Assembly (NCBI GenBank): GCA_022605955.1 | Contig: JAKCOZ010000001.1 | Span: 100,782,211-100,846,210 of the forward strand | Direction: 5' to 3' | DNA from: Rallus limicola | Taxonomy: Eukaryota > Chordata > Aves > Gruiformes > Rallidae | DNA: 64,000 bases | In this document: positions 12,501 through 23,962 of the stretch, piece after piece | How positions within the stretch are numbered: position 1 is the first letter of the stretch | Layout of the letters: every line of letters begins with the position of its first letter | The notes under the pieces: model-generated | What the model was told of the DNA's origin: nothing | Databases searched by the model: none | Seen by the model: only the letters and a program-made list of their open reading frames with translations | Translations under genes and position numbers: made by a program

Positions 12501-13559
12501 TTACCATTTGTGTCTTGTTATAGATATATACATATATATACTTTTTTTTTCTGTTTTGGTAGAAGTTCTTTCAATGAACAAGCATAAGATTGGTCTTCCT
12601 CACCCCCTGCTCACCCACCAATGCTAAACTCTTATTTATCTCCACTTACCTTAAATAGATTCCAAATGTACCTGAACTAGAATAGCTACACTTGGAATAC
12701 TTTTTGGTATGAACATTAACTTTTTTTTTCCATTTAATATGCTGAATATCTAACAAGAAAAGTGCAGACAACACTCACCTCTTACTCATGTTCACAGAAG
12801 CCCTTTATTAGTATTTATATTGCAAGATGACTTGAACAGCTCATATTAACAGAGAATTCAAACACTAAATGTGGTGGTTAAGTTCTTGTTTGTAAATAAT
12901 TCCTACAATATTCAACATAAAATATATTGATAGGGGTTTCAGCAACTTTTCTGTTTACTCAATATATTTGCATCTACATTATGAGTAATTTTGCAATGAA
13001 ATATGAATAGGCAATCACTGCTTCATGCTGAGGAAATGACCATCACTGAAGCTTATGCCAAGAAATTCCTGGCAGCTTTTAATGTTAAAGCTATAATAAA
13101 AAATGAGAAATTTATTTCTAATCACTTTGACCAATACAGTGTAGAAATAAGCATACATTTTGGGGTTGGTTTTTTTTTGGTTTCTTTTTACTATAGGTGG
13201 AATTATTTAACATGCATGTCATTGTAATTAATCTCTCAGATCTAGAAACAGATATCTTTATTTGCCATTGCATGTCACTATGAAGTTACATTAAGAAAAA
13301 ACCCAACAAATATGCATAATATTTTAGAGGTGAACCAAAGCAATCCCTTTTCCCAAAATAAGATTATGTTCTGATTTCATATTTTATATTCACCATTAAA
13401 TATGTATATGAATTTCAAAGGTAAAATAGAGTATTTATTACAGATTACATGGAGACCTTAAATACAAGTTATCTTCACACACATGTATGTCTGGCTTAGC
13501 AATTTGACTTTCTGATCAAAGTTGCCTGTTTTGGTGTTTTTTACTCTGGGGGAGATCTC
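9536..13559. other. AT-rich stretch without recognised gene
   Basis: AT-rich unique sequence with A-rich (CAAAA-like) DNA near 12240-12270 and a TATATACATATATATAC run near 12523-12541. The 74-codon plus frame at 13003-13227 has an ordinary-looking composition but no domain I recognise and no supporting context, so it is not called as a gene. Confidence 0.5.
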
Positions 13560-16048
13560 TCTGTGAGCACCAGATTTGGCTGCACTAACAGGGATCTTTG
13601 TCAGAAAACAAACTCTTGTGTACATTCCCCCATCCCACAGAAGGCAGCCCTAGGCAGCTCCAGCAACCTTCAGTGCTGTCAGCAGGATGGGGACAACAGG
13701 GCATGGTGTGTCCCCTCTCTGAAGGAGGGCCATTCCACTGGCCAAGTAAGAGACTTGAAGTACAACTAGGCACCATTCTGTGACCATCTGAGAGCAAGGC
13801 TGCCCCCATAGAGAAGCTGCTGCAGACCTCAGACTGCAGGAAGTGCCTAGACCTTTCTCCAGGGACAGGGACCTGCCTGCAAAATGTTCACCCAGGTAGA
13901 AGAGACTGCATAACATCAGGGAGGATGAGGAGTTAAATAGCTGGGTCCAAGCACAGTCTGCAGTGGATCTACAGCCCATCACCAAGCAGCCAAAAACTCC
14001 CACACCAGCACACACTGGAGAGGGGGGAATTAATGCAGAAGAATGGAAGGTTGGAATGGCAAGGACCATCAGGGAGAAGAGACTTCGCCAAAAGCCTGAG
14101 GTGCTCTTGCAGAACTGTTTAACCTTGCAAACCTACCACATTAGGAAAGACACTGGAGCTGAGTAAGGCAGCCTGATCCATTCCCTCAACTAAGAAAAGG
14201 TGACATGAGATGGTGGTAGGCAACTGCTTTCTGAGATGTAGAGACAGTCGTGTGCTGACCTGACACACTGTCTAGAGAGCTGTGCTACTCAGTGGGGGCT
14301 AGGGTCAGGGATGTCACTGAGACACTACCAAGCCTTGTACAGTCCACATCTGTTGTTTCATGGACAGCAGTGGTACAGCCTGGAGCAGTCTGAGGAGTAT
14401 CAAGAAGGATTACAGCACCCTAGGAGCAGTGGTAAGGGACTCTGGAGTGGAGGTAGTTTTTTCATCGATTCTCCCAGTTGAAGTGAAGGGGTTTAAAAAG
14501 GTCATTCAAATCCAATGAGACAGCAAACGGCTATAGGACTTGTGCTACAGTCATGGGCTCAGGTACTTAGAATATGATAACTGTTTTAAGAAACCTGATA
14601 AAATGGGAGATATGTGGGGTTCATCTGTCGGAGAAAGGGAAGAGCATCTTTGCTCATAGGCTTGCCAAGCTGGTGAAGAGGCCTTTAAAAAAAATCTACC
14701 AGGGATAATGAACCTCAATCCATCCTGCTTCTGACATTTTGATGCCAGTGGCAGCAATAGATGCCCAGATCTGGGAGAAGGATCAAAGGTCAAAAGGAGA
14801 CTGTCAGAACTGCATCAAAAAGGAATTCCAGACAGTAAGTCAGGTTCATCAGGGGCCCCACCTAAATGCCTCTATGCAAACACAGGTAACATGGGGAATG
14901 AACAAGAAGAGTTGGAGACATATGCATACCTGCAGGGCTATGATCTTATTGGCATCACAGCAACCTGGTGGGATGGATCCTATGATTAGAGTGTTGGGAT
15001 GGAAGGATACAAGCCCTTATGAAGAACAGGAAGGGAATATGAGGAGGGGGTGTCACCCTTTATATCAAAGACCAGCTGGCGTGCACAGAGCTCCACCTGG
15101 GGATGGATGAGAAGTTGACTGAGAGCTTATGGGCCAGGATAAAAGTGGGGCAAGGCCAGGGTACACTATAGTGGGGGTCTGCTACAGACCACATGACCAA
15201 GCAGACTGAGTGGTTGAGTCTTTCTATAAACTGATAGGAGCAGCCTCATGTTCATAAGTCCTGGTCCTCACAGAGACCTCCAACCACCCAGATACCTATT
15301 GGAGGGACCAGATAGGAGGGCAAAAGCAATCCAGGAAGTTTCTGGAATGCTAACTTACTTCTCCAAGTGATAGTGGAACAAACAAGAAGTACCATGCTGG
15401 ACCTTGTTCTCACCAACAAGGACAGGCTGGTGGGGAATGTGACAGACTTGGCTGCAGTGAACATGAAATGATGGAGGTCAAAATCCTCAGTGAAGTGAGC
15501 AGGGTGCACAGTGAACTCAGTACCCTAGACTTCAGGAGAGCAGACCAGCCTTTCCATGGACATGTTGAGTAGAGTACCATGGGAAAAAGTCCTGGAGGGA
15601 AGAGAAGCTGCTTCTAAGCTCAGGAACAAAGCATTCCAACTAAGAGGAAGACAGGCAAAAACACCTGGAGGCCTGCCTGGATGAACAAGGAGTCCTGGGC
15701 AAAATCAAACATAAAATGGAAAACTACAGAGGGCAAGAAGCAAGGGCAGAAGCAAGGGCAAACAACCTGGAAAGAAACTGTATGAACAGCCAGGGATCTG
15801 GTTAGGACAGTTAAAGCCAGGGAGGTCAAGGGGTACAAGAAAAGCTTCTGTAGGTATGTCAATGTAAAAGGAAGACTAGGGAAAATCGTGTCCTCTCTGG
15901 AAGGAAATGGGAGAGCTGGTGACACAGGATATGGAGAAGGCTGAGGTACTCAATAATTCCTTTGCTTCAGTCTTCTCCAGTAAGGGCTCTAGCCACCCTG
16001 CCCAGGTTACAGAAGGCAAAAGCAAGGACTGGGAGAATGAAAATTCCC
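13560..16048 (+). mobile_element. CR1 LINE, 5' half (ORF1 part plus ORF2 endonuclease), 3' half missing
   Basis: About 2.5 kb follows the order of a CR1 element from ORF1 into ORF2. Around 13830-13970 a cysteine-containing ORF1-like block (GACTGCAGGAAGTGC, then CATAACATCAGGGAG) matches the CR1 ORF1 coding region. Around 14180-14740 it resembles the esterase-like part of CR1 ORF1 and the ORF1/ORF2 junction. From about 14895 the ORF2 endonuclease is recognisable, followed by the linker up to GACTGGGAGAATGAA at about 16034-16048. There the match stops abruptly. The reverse transcriptase and the 3' end are absent, which is opposite to the usual 5' truncation of CR1. Both frames are broken by many stops and indels. 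ORF1 recognition is weaker than ORF2 recognition. Confidence 0.78.
14895..15560 (+). pseudogene. CR1 ORF2 endonuclease domain, inactivated
   Basis: Apurinic-endonuclease-like domain of CR1, which nicks the target DNA in an intact element. In frame, 14948 onward reads IGITATWWDGSYD followed by a stop (TAG at 14987). The family motif normally has Glu in ITETWW; here that codon (14960-14962) is GCA, Ala. Further on are a GGVTLYIKDQ-like block (about 15044-15075), CYRP-like residues (about 15180), MLDLVLTNK (15394-15420) and a catalytic SDH motif altered to SEH at 15456-15464. Frame changes occur between these blocks. With a lost catalytic Glu, an altered Asp, stops and frameshifts, the domain cannot be active. 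Confidence 0.8.
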
Positions 16049-18170
16049 CATAAAAGGGGTTTGTGGGAGAGAGGCAATTTCATGCAGCTCCAGGATAACA
16101 ATCCTCACCTTAGTGCCCAACTCAGGGCTCAAAACCCATGACCTAAAGACTAAGTGTCCTATGCAATACTGCATACCCCAGCCCAAAAAACATTAGGGTC
16201 TATAAGAAGTGTCACAATCCTTTTCATGACTTAAAAGTGTACTTTTCTTACCATCCGTAGAACACTGCATGAAACTGAATTCAGTGATTTGAGCTTTCTT
16301 AGAGCTCCATTGCCATTGCACAGATACATTTTACAAGACCCTGGATTTCTCCATCCATGACAAAATTCTTTACTGGTAAAGTGAGAGTGAAGAACATGAT
16401 GTGGCCTTCATCTCATTGCCCTGGGCATCCTGCATTCTCACGACAGGTAGCACTTATAAAAATATAATCATACCTTTTTGTAAAAATATTAGCCTGTTGC
16501 TTTTCACTGGGTTTTCCCGATTTGTATTTTACCTACTATTTAATTGCAATGATTTAATTGTTTCCCTTTTACAGAATTCATACTTTGTAAGATAAAATAT
16601 ATTGATTCATCCCATTTTAAATATCTCACTTTTTGTTGCAGCTTTATTCAGTGTTTCAATAGGGCAACAAATTTAAAGATTGCTTAGTACATATTACTGT
16701 TTCAAATTTGGAAAAAGGCTGGTTTGAAGTTCACATTTTTGGACTGCTGGACCCAACAGATCTATCATCCTTCTACATGAATAATTCCCATTACAAGGAA
16801 CACCTACCTTAATAAAGTTGTGAGAGTTTTGCTATTGAATATAAAGTTGGAAGGATTCAACAGTGAAAGCTGTTTTTATGAAGGACTTGAAAGATTAGTC
16901 TGCAGTTCTTTCTACTTGATCATTAATATCATCTTGATTTTTTATTGTAAGTCTCCCTGAATAGCATGGGAACTACATCTGTGAATTATAAAATCTAGCT
17001 ATTATGAAGTCATTAATTTTAATCCCCCCTAGAAAGGAGTGATTACTCTGAAGTTAAATCACTGATCCAAGCTTTTCCTTTGGTAAAATTAAATCTCCAA
17101 TAAATATCTCCCTTGTGGTTTAACCTTACTTTAAACAAATTTAATTCAGAATGATTATATTCTGAAACCAAGTGAAGTGCATGAACTGGGGCAGGACATG
17201 AAGTATGAAACAAAACTGTCATGAAGATGGCATACCTAGCCCTGTATCCCCATATATCTGCCTTCCTCTTATCCAAAAACACTAGAACATATATAATTTT
17301 AAAAAAAAAAAAAAAAAAAAAAGCAAGTTAAGCAGCAAGGACTGTGTAATTTGGTATAGATGAGAGATTTATTTTCTCTCACAAAATCTAAACTTTTTTT
17401 CTTTTCTTTTGTGTTGGCTGAAGAAGAATCAACATGACAAAAGCTAAATTCAGTGGGTAGGCCTGTGGAGCAGTTAAGCCAGCAACATTGTGTGCTGCCC
17501 AAAATGCAATGATTATGGAAAAAGGCTCCTATTCCTGTGGCTGTAATGAGGTAAGGCAGCCAGACCTTCTAAATAGGTTTTAGTCCAGAATCTACATAAT
17601 AACAGGATTATACATACTTAAAGGAAAGGTTCCAGAGGTGGAGGAGGTGAAGGGGGATTTGTGGGCAGCACTGTTTCCCTCTGCAAGACTGGTCTGCTCT
17701 GCATTGGCAGGATGTAGCATATCACCTGTTGTTCCTGCAGTACCAGAAACAACCCAGCAGCTTCATGACCTATCCCATGCCTATAGGTTGAGATAGTGGG
17801 ACAAGTCTTAGCATCTCTGTCTTGAATTCAAATTCCTCTGCAGTACTCACCAAGGTTTTGATCACTGCTCCAGAGCATCTACTTGTCTTATACTCTCATC
17901 TTCAACATCTCTGTTCTGCACCCACATCTTAGCCCATTGCTATGCAGTCAAGAATCACTACCCAGTAACACCATACTTATTACTTAACCATGGGAAAGAC
18001 TTCAATCCTTTTCCATTGCACAATTCAGGCAAGCAGTTTATCTGCCTTGCTACTAATGTTTTGGGAAACAGAGAATGGAAAGACTCTTTGGATTTAGGAA
18101 AGGAAAGGGAGAAAGGGATTCAGGCTTACATCCTCTGGTTTATTCTAATATCTTGTTAGTTTCCCAACCC
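16049..18170. other. AT-rich stretch without recognised gene
   Basis: Unique sequence with a 22-base A run at 17301-17322. Frames of 64-79 codons here show no recognisable domains. The segment at about 17620-18000 is closer to average GC, but I cannot assign it. Confidence 0.5.
17301..17322. repeat. Poly(A) run
   Basis: Uninterrupted A run. The sequence before it is AT-rich (ATATAATTTT), and I recognise no processed pseudogene or SINE ending here. Confidence 0.85.
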
Positions 18171-18717
18171 ATAAAATCACAAAATCATGGAGTAATCAAT
18201 CTTGGAATAGTCCTTGAAAGATCATGTGTTCCAACCTTTTATGGGGAAGGGACAGTAGATGAGAGATTACCTAGCACGCTATCAAGTCACATCTTAGAAA
18301 CCTCCAGGGATGGAGTATCTACCTCATCCTTGGGAAGGATTTTCAAGTGAATGATTGTTCTCACTGTATAAACTTTATTTCTCATATCAAGATGAAAACC
18401 TCTCCCAGTGCAACTTTTACTCATTACCCTTTGTTCTTTCCATGTGGATCCTTGTGAGGAGAGTGTCTCTGTCCCCTGTGTAGCCTCACTTTACGTACCA
18501 TAAAACTGTGATGAGGTTCCCCCAAGACTTCTTTTCTCCAGGTTGAAAAGACCTAATGCTGTCAGTCTTTCCTCATGTGGCAGCTCTTTGATCATCTCCG
18601 TGGTTCTCCATTGTCCATGTCTCTTCCGTCTGTTCATGCCTTTTTTTGAACTGTAGGAACTGGAACTAGACACAGTAGTCCAGGTGCAGCCTGACAACAA
18701 TTGAGTGGGATGACCAT
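18171..18717 (-). mobile_element. CR1 LINE fragment (CR1-X-like), 3' end and end of ORF2
   Basis: On the plus strand it runs from the complement of the CR1 tail (ATAAAATCACAAAATCATGG, ATGTGTTCCAACC) through AAACCTCCAGGGATGGAG, TGATTGTTCTCACTGT, CTTTTCTCCAGGTTGAA and TCATCTCCGTGG to AGTCCAGGTGCAGCCTGAC. That is the antisense of the last part of ORF2 and the 3' UTR. The same subfamily-specific blocks (ATCAAGTCACATCTTAGAAAC, CCATGTGGATCCTTGTGAG) occur in the copy at 23603. The element is 5'-truncated near 18717 and has no open coding frame. The CR1-X label is from memory of the subfamily. Confidence 0.85.
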
Positions 18718-21382
18718 ATCTTTATTTCTGCTTCAAAAAGATAAAAAAAGTTAGTACTAATTAAATAATTTTTATTCATAATCTAGAAAGAACCTCCTTT
18801 AATTATCTGTTAAGGTCCAAAGTAATGTTAATTCACTGGTATTCCTATATAGTATAACCTTTTCCATTCAAAATTACCTGAAGTTTAATTGCAGATCAAG
18901 GGATGTTAGGTTTTTAAATATATAAATAATATTTCAGTTTTTTCTAGATTAACACATGATTGAAAGCACTTTATTCATTTAGAACACTTATTCAAAGTTT
19001 TGTGCTAATTTTCAAAATTATCTGTACATATATTAATATTCATTGAAACCTTACTAGAAGAAAACATAAAATTATGCTGCTACTAACTTGTCAAGAACTG
19101 AACATCTGTGTTGTCAGTGTGAGAAATTGTGAAAACTATAGTTTAGAATTTTAGACGCTAATAAAAAACAATTTCACAGAAGCCTGAATTTCAGCAGTGA
19201 GCTGAGTGTGTATTCTAGCTGACTTTATAAACAACAGCTATAATGCATAGCATTGGTGTTTTTCTCTATTTCAGAACAGAATGATATTCTAAGTCTATTT
19301 CTGAAATATTGCCATGTTACAGTTTCCACAGAGAATTATAACAATTATTTCAGTCAATAAAGACAAATGTAAATTTTACCTCTCAGACAACTGCAAGTTA
19401 TTTTCTTCCTGATATATTTACAGCCATGTGTCCAGAAAACTTACACTGAAAAATGTTATCAGAGATCCACACAAAATACCCTGCAGCTATATCACACTTA
19501 AGTCGAATTCCTCTACACTTGACTGAGCTTAATGTGTTCCAGAATTCACATCTACATATTTTGATTTCAATATAAAGCATGTAATGTTCCTAGCAGGTAA
19601 TATTTTTTCTTCCTTGATACATTTGCACAGTTTTAACTCTGACTGGAACAACTGATTGGTGATTAGATGGCAGTGACCCAAGACAGCACTTACCTTGGAA
19701 ATATTAGCAGTAATACACGAAAATTATTTTCACAGGGATGAAGTGTTTTTAACCAATTTTGACAATACATTAGGCTCAGACAGGTTTTTCTTCAATATCA
19801 AGCATGGTTTTTGCCCCTATTTCTCTGCAGAAGTGAGACAAATTCTGATTTCCATTTGAGAACTCAAGTATTGCTTCACTGAAAGAGGAAAAGCTAAAAT
19901 AGATTAGTAGAAAGATGAATTATAGCTGGTGTTCCAAGCAAGAAAGGCAATTTAAAATGAAAGAATTTTAACTGCCAAATTGAGTTGCTTCAGGCACACA
20001 TGTTTGTGGGGTTTTATACCTTATTCAACTTCTTCATTAAATACATTCATGGCATTGTGCTGACCAAAACAGGAAGTCTAGAATTTGAAGCACTGTTTTA
20101 GTGCACTTGCCTATAGAATGGTCTTTAGTAGTAACTTCTTTTTTCAGACATTTAATCTGCAGTCTGTACAGATCCATGCTGCCCTTTGATAGCATCACTG
20201 GGGAATATGTTCTGGTACTATCCAAAGACAATTCAGACTTTTATTTTTCCTATGCTGCGCGCAACAGTGTTTTCACAAACTTACTGTCAGTGAAACCAGA
20301 GGGTGTGAATGGTATAAAAAGACCATCTCATACTAACTGTGGTCATTGTAATTTGCATAAAACCTTTTACTTTCATATGTTACACAGAATTCACTGTGGT
20401 TCAGTGAGGTTATTAGGCAATTGTGTTTCAATTATCAGGTTATAAGTGCAGACAAAGATCTGAGTAAAGGTACTGAACATACACAAAGAAATACTGAGTT
20501 TCTGTATTTCTTATGCAGCTTACAGCCCATAGAGAAAAAGGGAATATAGAGAAAGTGAATACAGAGAAAGACAAAGAAAATGTTAATAGCATGGAGCAGA
20601 ATAACACCAGATCCCAAATACCAGACCCTTCTAATTTTGCTCTTTTCAAAAAATTAGCTGTGAACAGCAATTTGCAAAACCATATCCATCCTGCTAATTT
20701 GTGGAATCATGGACATTCAGGAAACAGAATATCATTTACACACTTATTTGTATTTTTGGTGGTAACTAATTTTATTTCCCATCTTTATACATAACATATC
20801 TTTCCTTTTATCACACCTGATCCATGACATTCTGAAAGACAAGTTTGGTGATAGAAGCATGAGATCTGTTTACATCCTAATGATCTGTTCTCTGTACCTT
20901 CAAAAAACCCTACTTACATCAGAAACATAATAGTTCTTCAAAAGACTGATGATAATACGACATACAATATTTATATAACTGCACTCCAATCAGGTTCCCC
21001 TTTGAGAGACCACTGCAGCAAATAATCCTTTCAGTTACCATAAAAATAAAAATCTGACACTCTGTCTCATCTAACACTGCATTACAAGAGGGCCAATGAA
21101 AATAAGGCTATCTTTAGAAAATTTTGAATAAAGTTTAATTGAAGGGAAAAAAAAAACCCTAGACAATATTTCAGACTTTCATATTTGTATAAAACACTTC
21201 AGAAAAAGAATGTATTTCAAAGGTAAATGGTGTCAAATTGCTTTCAGGGACCTAAGCTATGATTAGTGGGTTGTTTTGTTTTTTGTTTTGTTTTTTTTTT
21301 TTTTCTAGAAAATAAGCATTTAGAACAAATTATTAATTGTTTTGGATCTTTAAGGCCATACACATTCTATATGGGCAAAAAA
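18718..21382. other. AT-rich stretch without recognised gene
   Basis: AT-rich unique sequence with a T-rich (GTTTT)n tract at about 21271-21305 just before the next LTR. Frames at 20101-20445 (114 codons, plus) and 20513-20794 (93 codons, plus) have no domain I recognise, and no splice or promoter context supports them. Confidence 0.5.
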
Positions 21383-22172
21383 GACTGGAGGCCTGGCACC
21401 CACCAAAGTCACTCTATCACTACCCTTTTCAGTTGGACAGGGGATAAAATATATATTGAGAGGCTCAGGAGTTGAGACAAGGACAGGGAGAGATCATTCC
21501 GCAATCAGTGTCACGGGCACAACAGACTCAACACAGAAGAAAGGAAAGAAAACTCTAATTTATTACACCGCACTGCACACCCAGTGACACCAGAGTCATC
21601 ATCTACCCCCATCCCTCCCTCCTTAGCAGACTTCAGTAATGATTACACTCCCTTCTTCCCCCACACTGTGGCACAGGGAGGGTCAGAGAATGGGGGAATG
21701 CGGGTTTCTGTCAGTTCCTCATGAGTTGTTTTCCTTCTTAGCCAGGGAGAGCAATCCTCATGCCCTTTCCCTGCTCCAGCATGGGGTCCCCCCTTGGGAA
21801 ACAGTCCTCCATGAACTTCTCCAATGTGAGTCCATTCCCATGGGGCTTCAGCTCTTCACCAGCTGCCCCAGAGTGGGTCACTGCTATGGGGTGCAGTCAT
21901 AAATCATAGAATGTCTCTTAGTCTCTCAGGCCCAGACTTCTCCAGCCTAGGCCCCCACGGAGTCATGAAGTCCCAGCAAACCTGCTTCAACAGAAGTCTC
22001 CTTCTCTCTCTCTCTGTCTCTGTCTCACTCCAAGTGCTGGCAGAGACTTGCTGCAACACAGGTCATAGCATTTTCCATATGTCTCCATTTGTTCCAGTGT
22101 GGGGCATCTCCACAGGCTGCAGGTGTGGTCTCTTTTCCATGGGTTGCAAAGGGACACCCACTCCACCATGGG
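21383..22172 (-). mobile_element. ERV-L-type LTR, antisense arm of a fold-back
   Basis: Same LTR family as 1346-2300. Plus-strand blocks are CACCCACCAAAGTCACTC, ACAGGGGATAAAATATATATTGAG, GACAGGGAGAGATCATTCC, GGCACAACAGACTCAACAC, then repeated 'tccatggggcttcag / caccagctgcc' units. The minus-strand polyadenylation signal AATAAA is intact (TTTATT at 21560-21565 on plus). The terminal TGTGGTGGTTTAG of the 3' end is missing: the element begins inside the GGCTGGAGGCC block. At about 22172 it joins sequence of the same family in the opposite orientation. Confidence 0.82.
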
Positions 22173-22343
22173 TTTGCCCATGACGGTAATTGCTGAGAGA
22201 TCTGTTCCCACCTTTATCTCAAACCATGAGCCTTTCATTTTATCTTTTCTTCCATGTCCATTTCAGGATATGAGAAACAGAATGTCTTTGGTAGGCATCT
22301 GGCCTTCAGCCAGGGTCAACTCAACACAGGTTAAACCACAACA
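22173..22343 (+). mobile_element. ERV-L-type LTR U5 fragment, sense arm of a fold-back
   Basis: From TTTGCCCATGACGGTAATTG the sequence is the U5 part of the same LTR family but in plus orientation. It continues with GAGAGATCTGTTCCC, TTATCTCAAACCATGAGCCTTT, TTTGGTAGGCATCTGGCC and an ending AAACCACAACA. It is roughly complementary to 21383-21530, the start of the neighbouring arm, but clearly diverged from it. A direct duplication is not seen at the outer edges. Confidence 0.78.
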
Positions 22344-23602
22344 TATTGTCACATATAGCCATTATCTTCTCATTGCTCAAAGCATAACTTTGAAACAGCT
22401 ATAATTGCAGAAAGATAACCTATTTAATGGATTTCTATTTAACAGCTGGTTTAATATGTTCCTTAAAACACCATGGTAAGATCATTTGCTTTATTTCAAT
22501 ATATAATATTTTCTCAAAAATGTGAAATATCTTGATATTTCTGGTTGTAGATGCAAATTTTTATGTTTGGTGTTGTCATTTGTGGGTTTTGGGGTTTTTT
22601 TATGTATCACTTTTCAAATATTTTAAATTGATCCTGAGCAAAAGAGGAAATTTGAGGCCTACTTAATACTATGCATATCCCCAGTAGCTTTATGCTATGT
22701 TATTTAGCACAGATGTTTCTGTAATTGTGATGATATATCAAGAGAATTTTATGTTAAATTAGCCTCAAAATTTCTCATGCTCTACCTATGGATATGTAGA
22801 TACAAACTGGCCCAAGTGGCAGAGCATTTGGGAAAACTACTCAATCTGTTTTAAACATTGACTTTTCCCAGCACAGTTATTTAGCTTCTCAGCTACCTGA
22901 AACTCTCAAGACAGGGATTTGTATATTGGAAATTATATATATGAATCTCATATACATACTTAAATAGATGCACACACAGAAACACAGATGATTTCCAGAG
23001 CGGAAGCAATCAACCAAAATATCCTTGATTTTAATGACTCTGCCACTTCAGATGAGAAGTCTTCATTGTCAGTCTGCCTGGGGCTTTTGATGAGACTACA
23101 ATAACAGCACAGGAAAGTCTGGTTGTAGCTCTGTTTTGAAAAAACAAACAGCTCTTACACATTGTGCAGCAACAAGTACAGGTGGCACCTTCCCAAAATG
23201 CAAGTAATATATGACAACTCACCTACATTTACACTTAATTTGTAAAGAAAATAGGGAGTGGTTTAGTCATGTTAACTCTCACACTGTTGGACAAAATTGC
23301 AAATTTTATCATACTTGACCTCTTCACTTCTTTATACTCATGATCCTCCCTCTCCTCATTTCCTATCGTGTCAGTAACACTTCCTGCCATTTAGGAGCTC
23401 AGGACCATTTTCTTCTCAATCTCTCAGTTCTAGATCTCTAACTGTAGTCCAGGAAAGAGGCAGAGCCAAATTTGCCCAAAAGACATGTCTTATTCAGTAC
23501 GTCCTCACCTTAAACCGTGAAGATCTTAACTCTAAGCCCATCACTGACTTCACTTATATTTCCATGAGGAATTGATAGGAGAACATACAACTGTATCTAT
23601 AT
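22344..23602. other. AT-rich stretch without recognised gene
   Basis: AT-rich unique sequence. I see no repeat family or credible coding region. The 63-codon minus frame at 23031-23222 has no recognisable features. Confidence 0.5.
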
Positions 23603-23962
23603 GGAAAGGGAGCGTAGACAAGAGATTATCTAGCACCCTATCAAGTCACATCTTAGAAACCTTCACAGATGGGGATTCTACCTCATCCTTGGGTAGATCA
23701 GGTTATTTGTATTTAGGGATAGATCAGGTACTTAGGGTTATGGTTTAGCATAGGATGGGAAAAGTTGGACTTGATGATCTTAAAGGTCTTTCCCAACCTT
23801 GTAATTCTGTGATTCCACAATTGGGAAGGTTGTTCAAGTGAACGATTGTTCTCACTGTATAAACTGCCTTTCTCACATTGGGATGAAAACTTCACCCAAC
23901 ACAACTTGTACTCATTATCTTTTTTTCTTTCCATGTGGATCCTTGTGAGAAGAGTGCCTCTG
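23603..23962 (-). mobile_element. CR1 LINE fragment (CR1-X-like), interrupted by an insertion
   Basis: Two antisense CR1 pieces, 23603-23693 and 23826-23962, line up continuously with 18245-18470 of the copy at 18171. They share the blocks ATCAAGTCACATCTTAGAAAC, CTACCTCATCCTTGGG, GATTGTTCTCACTGTATAAAC and CCATGTGGATCCTTGTGAG. Between them lie 127 extra bases (23694-23820), followed by a second copy of the TTGGG that precedes them. Both outer ends are truncated. Confidence 0.85.
23694..23820 (+). mobile_element. Nested CR1 3'-tail insertion with TTGGG duplication
   Basis: The insert ends with a sense CR1 tail: GTTGGACTTGATGATC, AAGGTCTTTCCCAACC and ATTCTGTGATTCC. It is flanked by TTGGG on both sides (23689-23693 and 23821-23825), where the uninterrupted relative at 18171 has one copy. 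Its first 40 bases contain a duplicated TAGATCAGGT and are not recognised. The simplest reading is a short 5'-truncated CR1 inserted into an older, oppositely oriented CR1. Confidence 0.8.

Noticed and set aside
13650..14166. Minus-strand 139-codon frame and plus-strand frames as a possible host gene
   Set aside because: The nucleotide order follows CR1 ORF1 on plus, so the frames are remnants or shadows of a LINE.
17301..17322. Poly(A) tail of a processed pseudogene
   Set aside because: No coding or RNA-gene similarity upstream, no polyadenylation signal at the expected place and no flanking duplication seen.
20101..20794. Two plus-strand frames of 114 and 93 codons as possible exons
   Set aside because: No recognisable protein family, no convincing start context, no paired exons and AT-driven composition.
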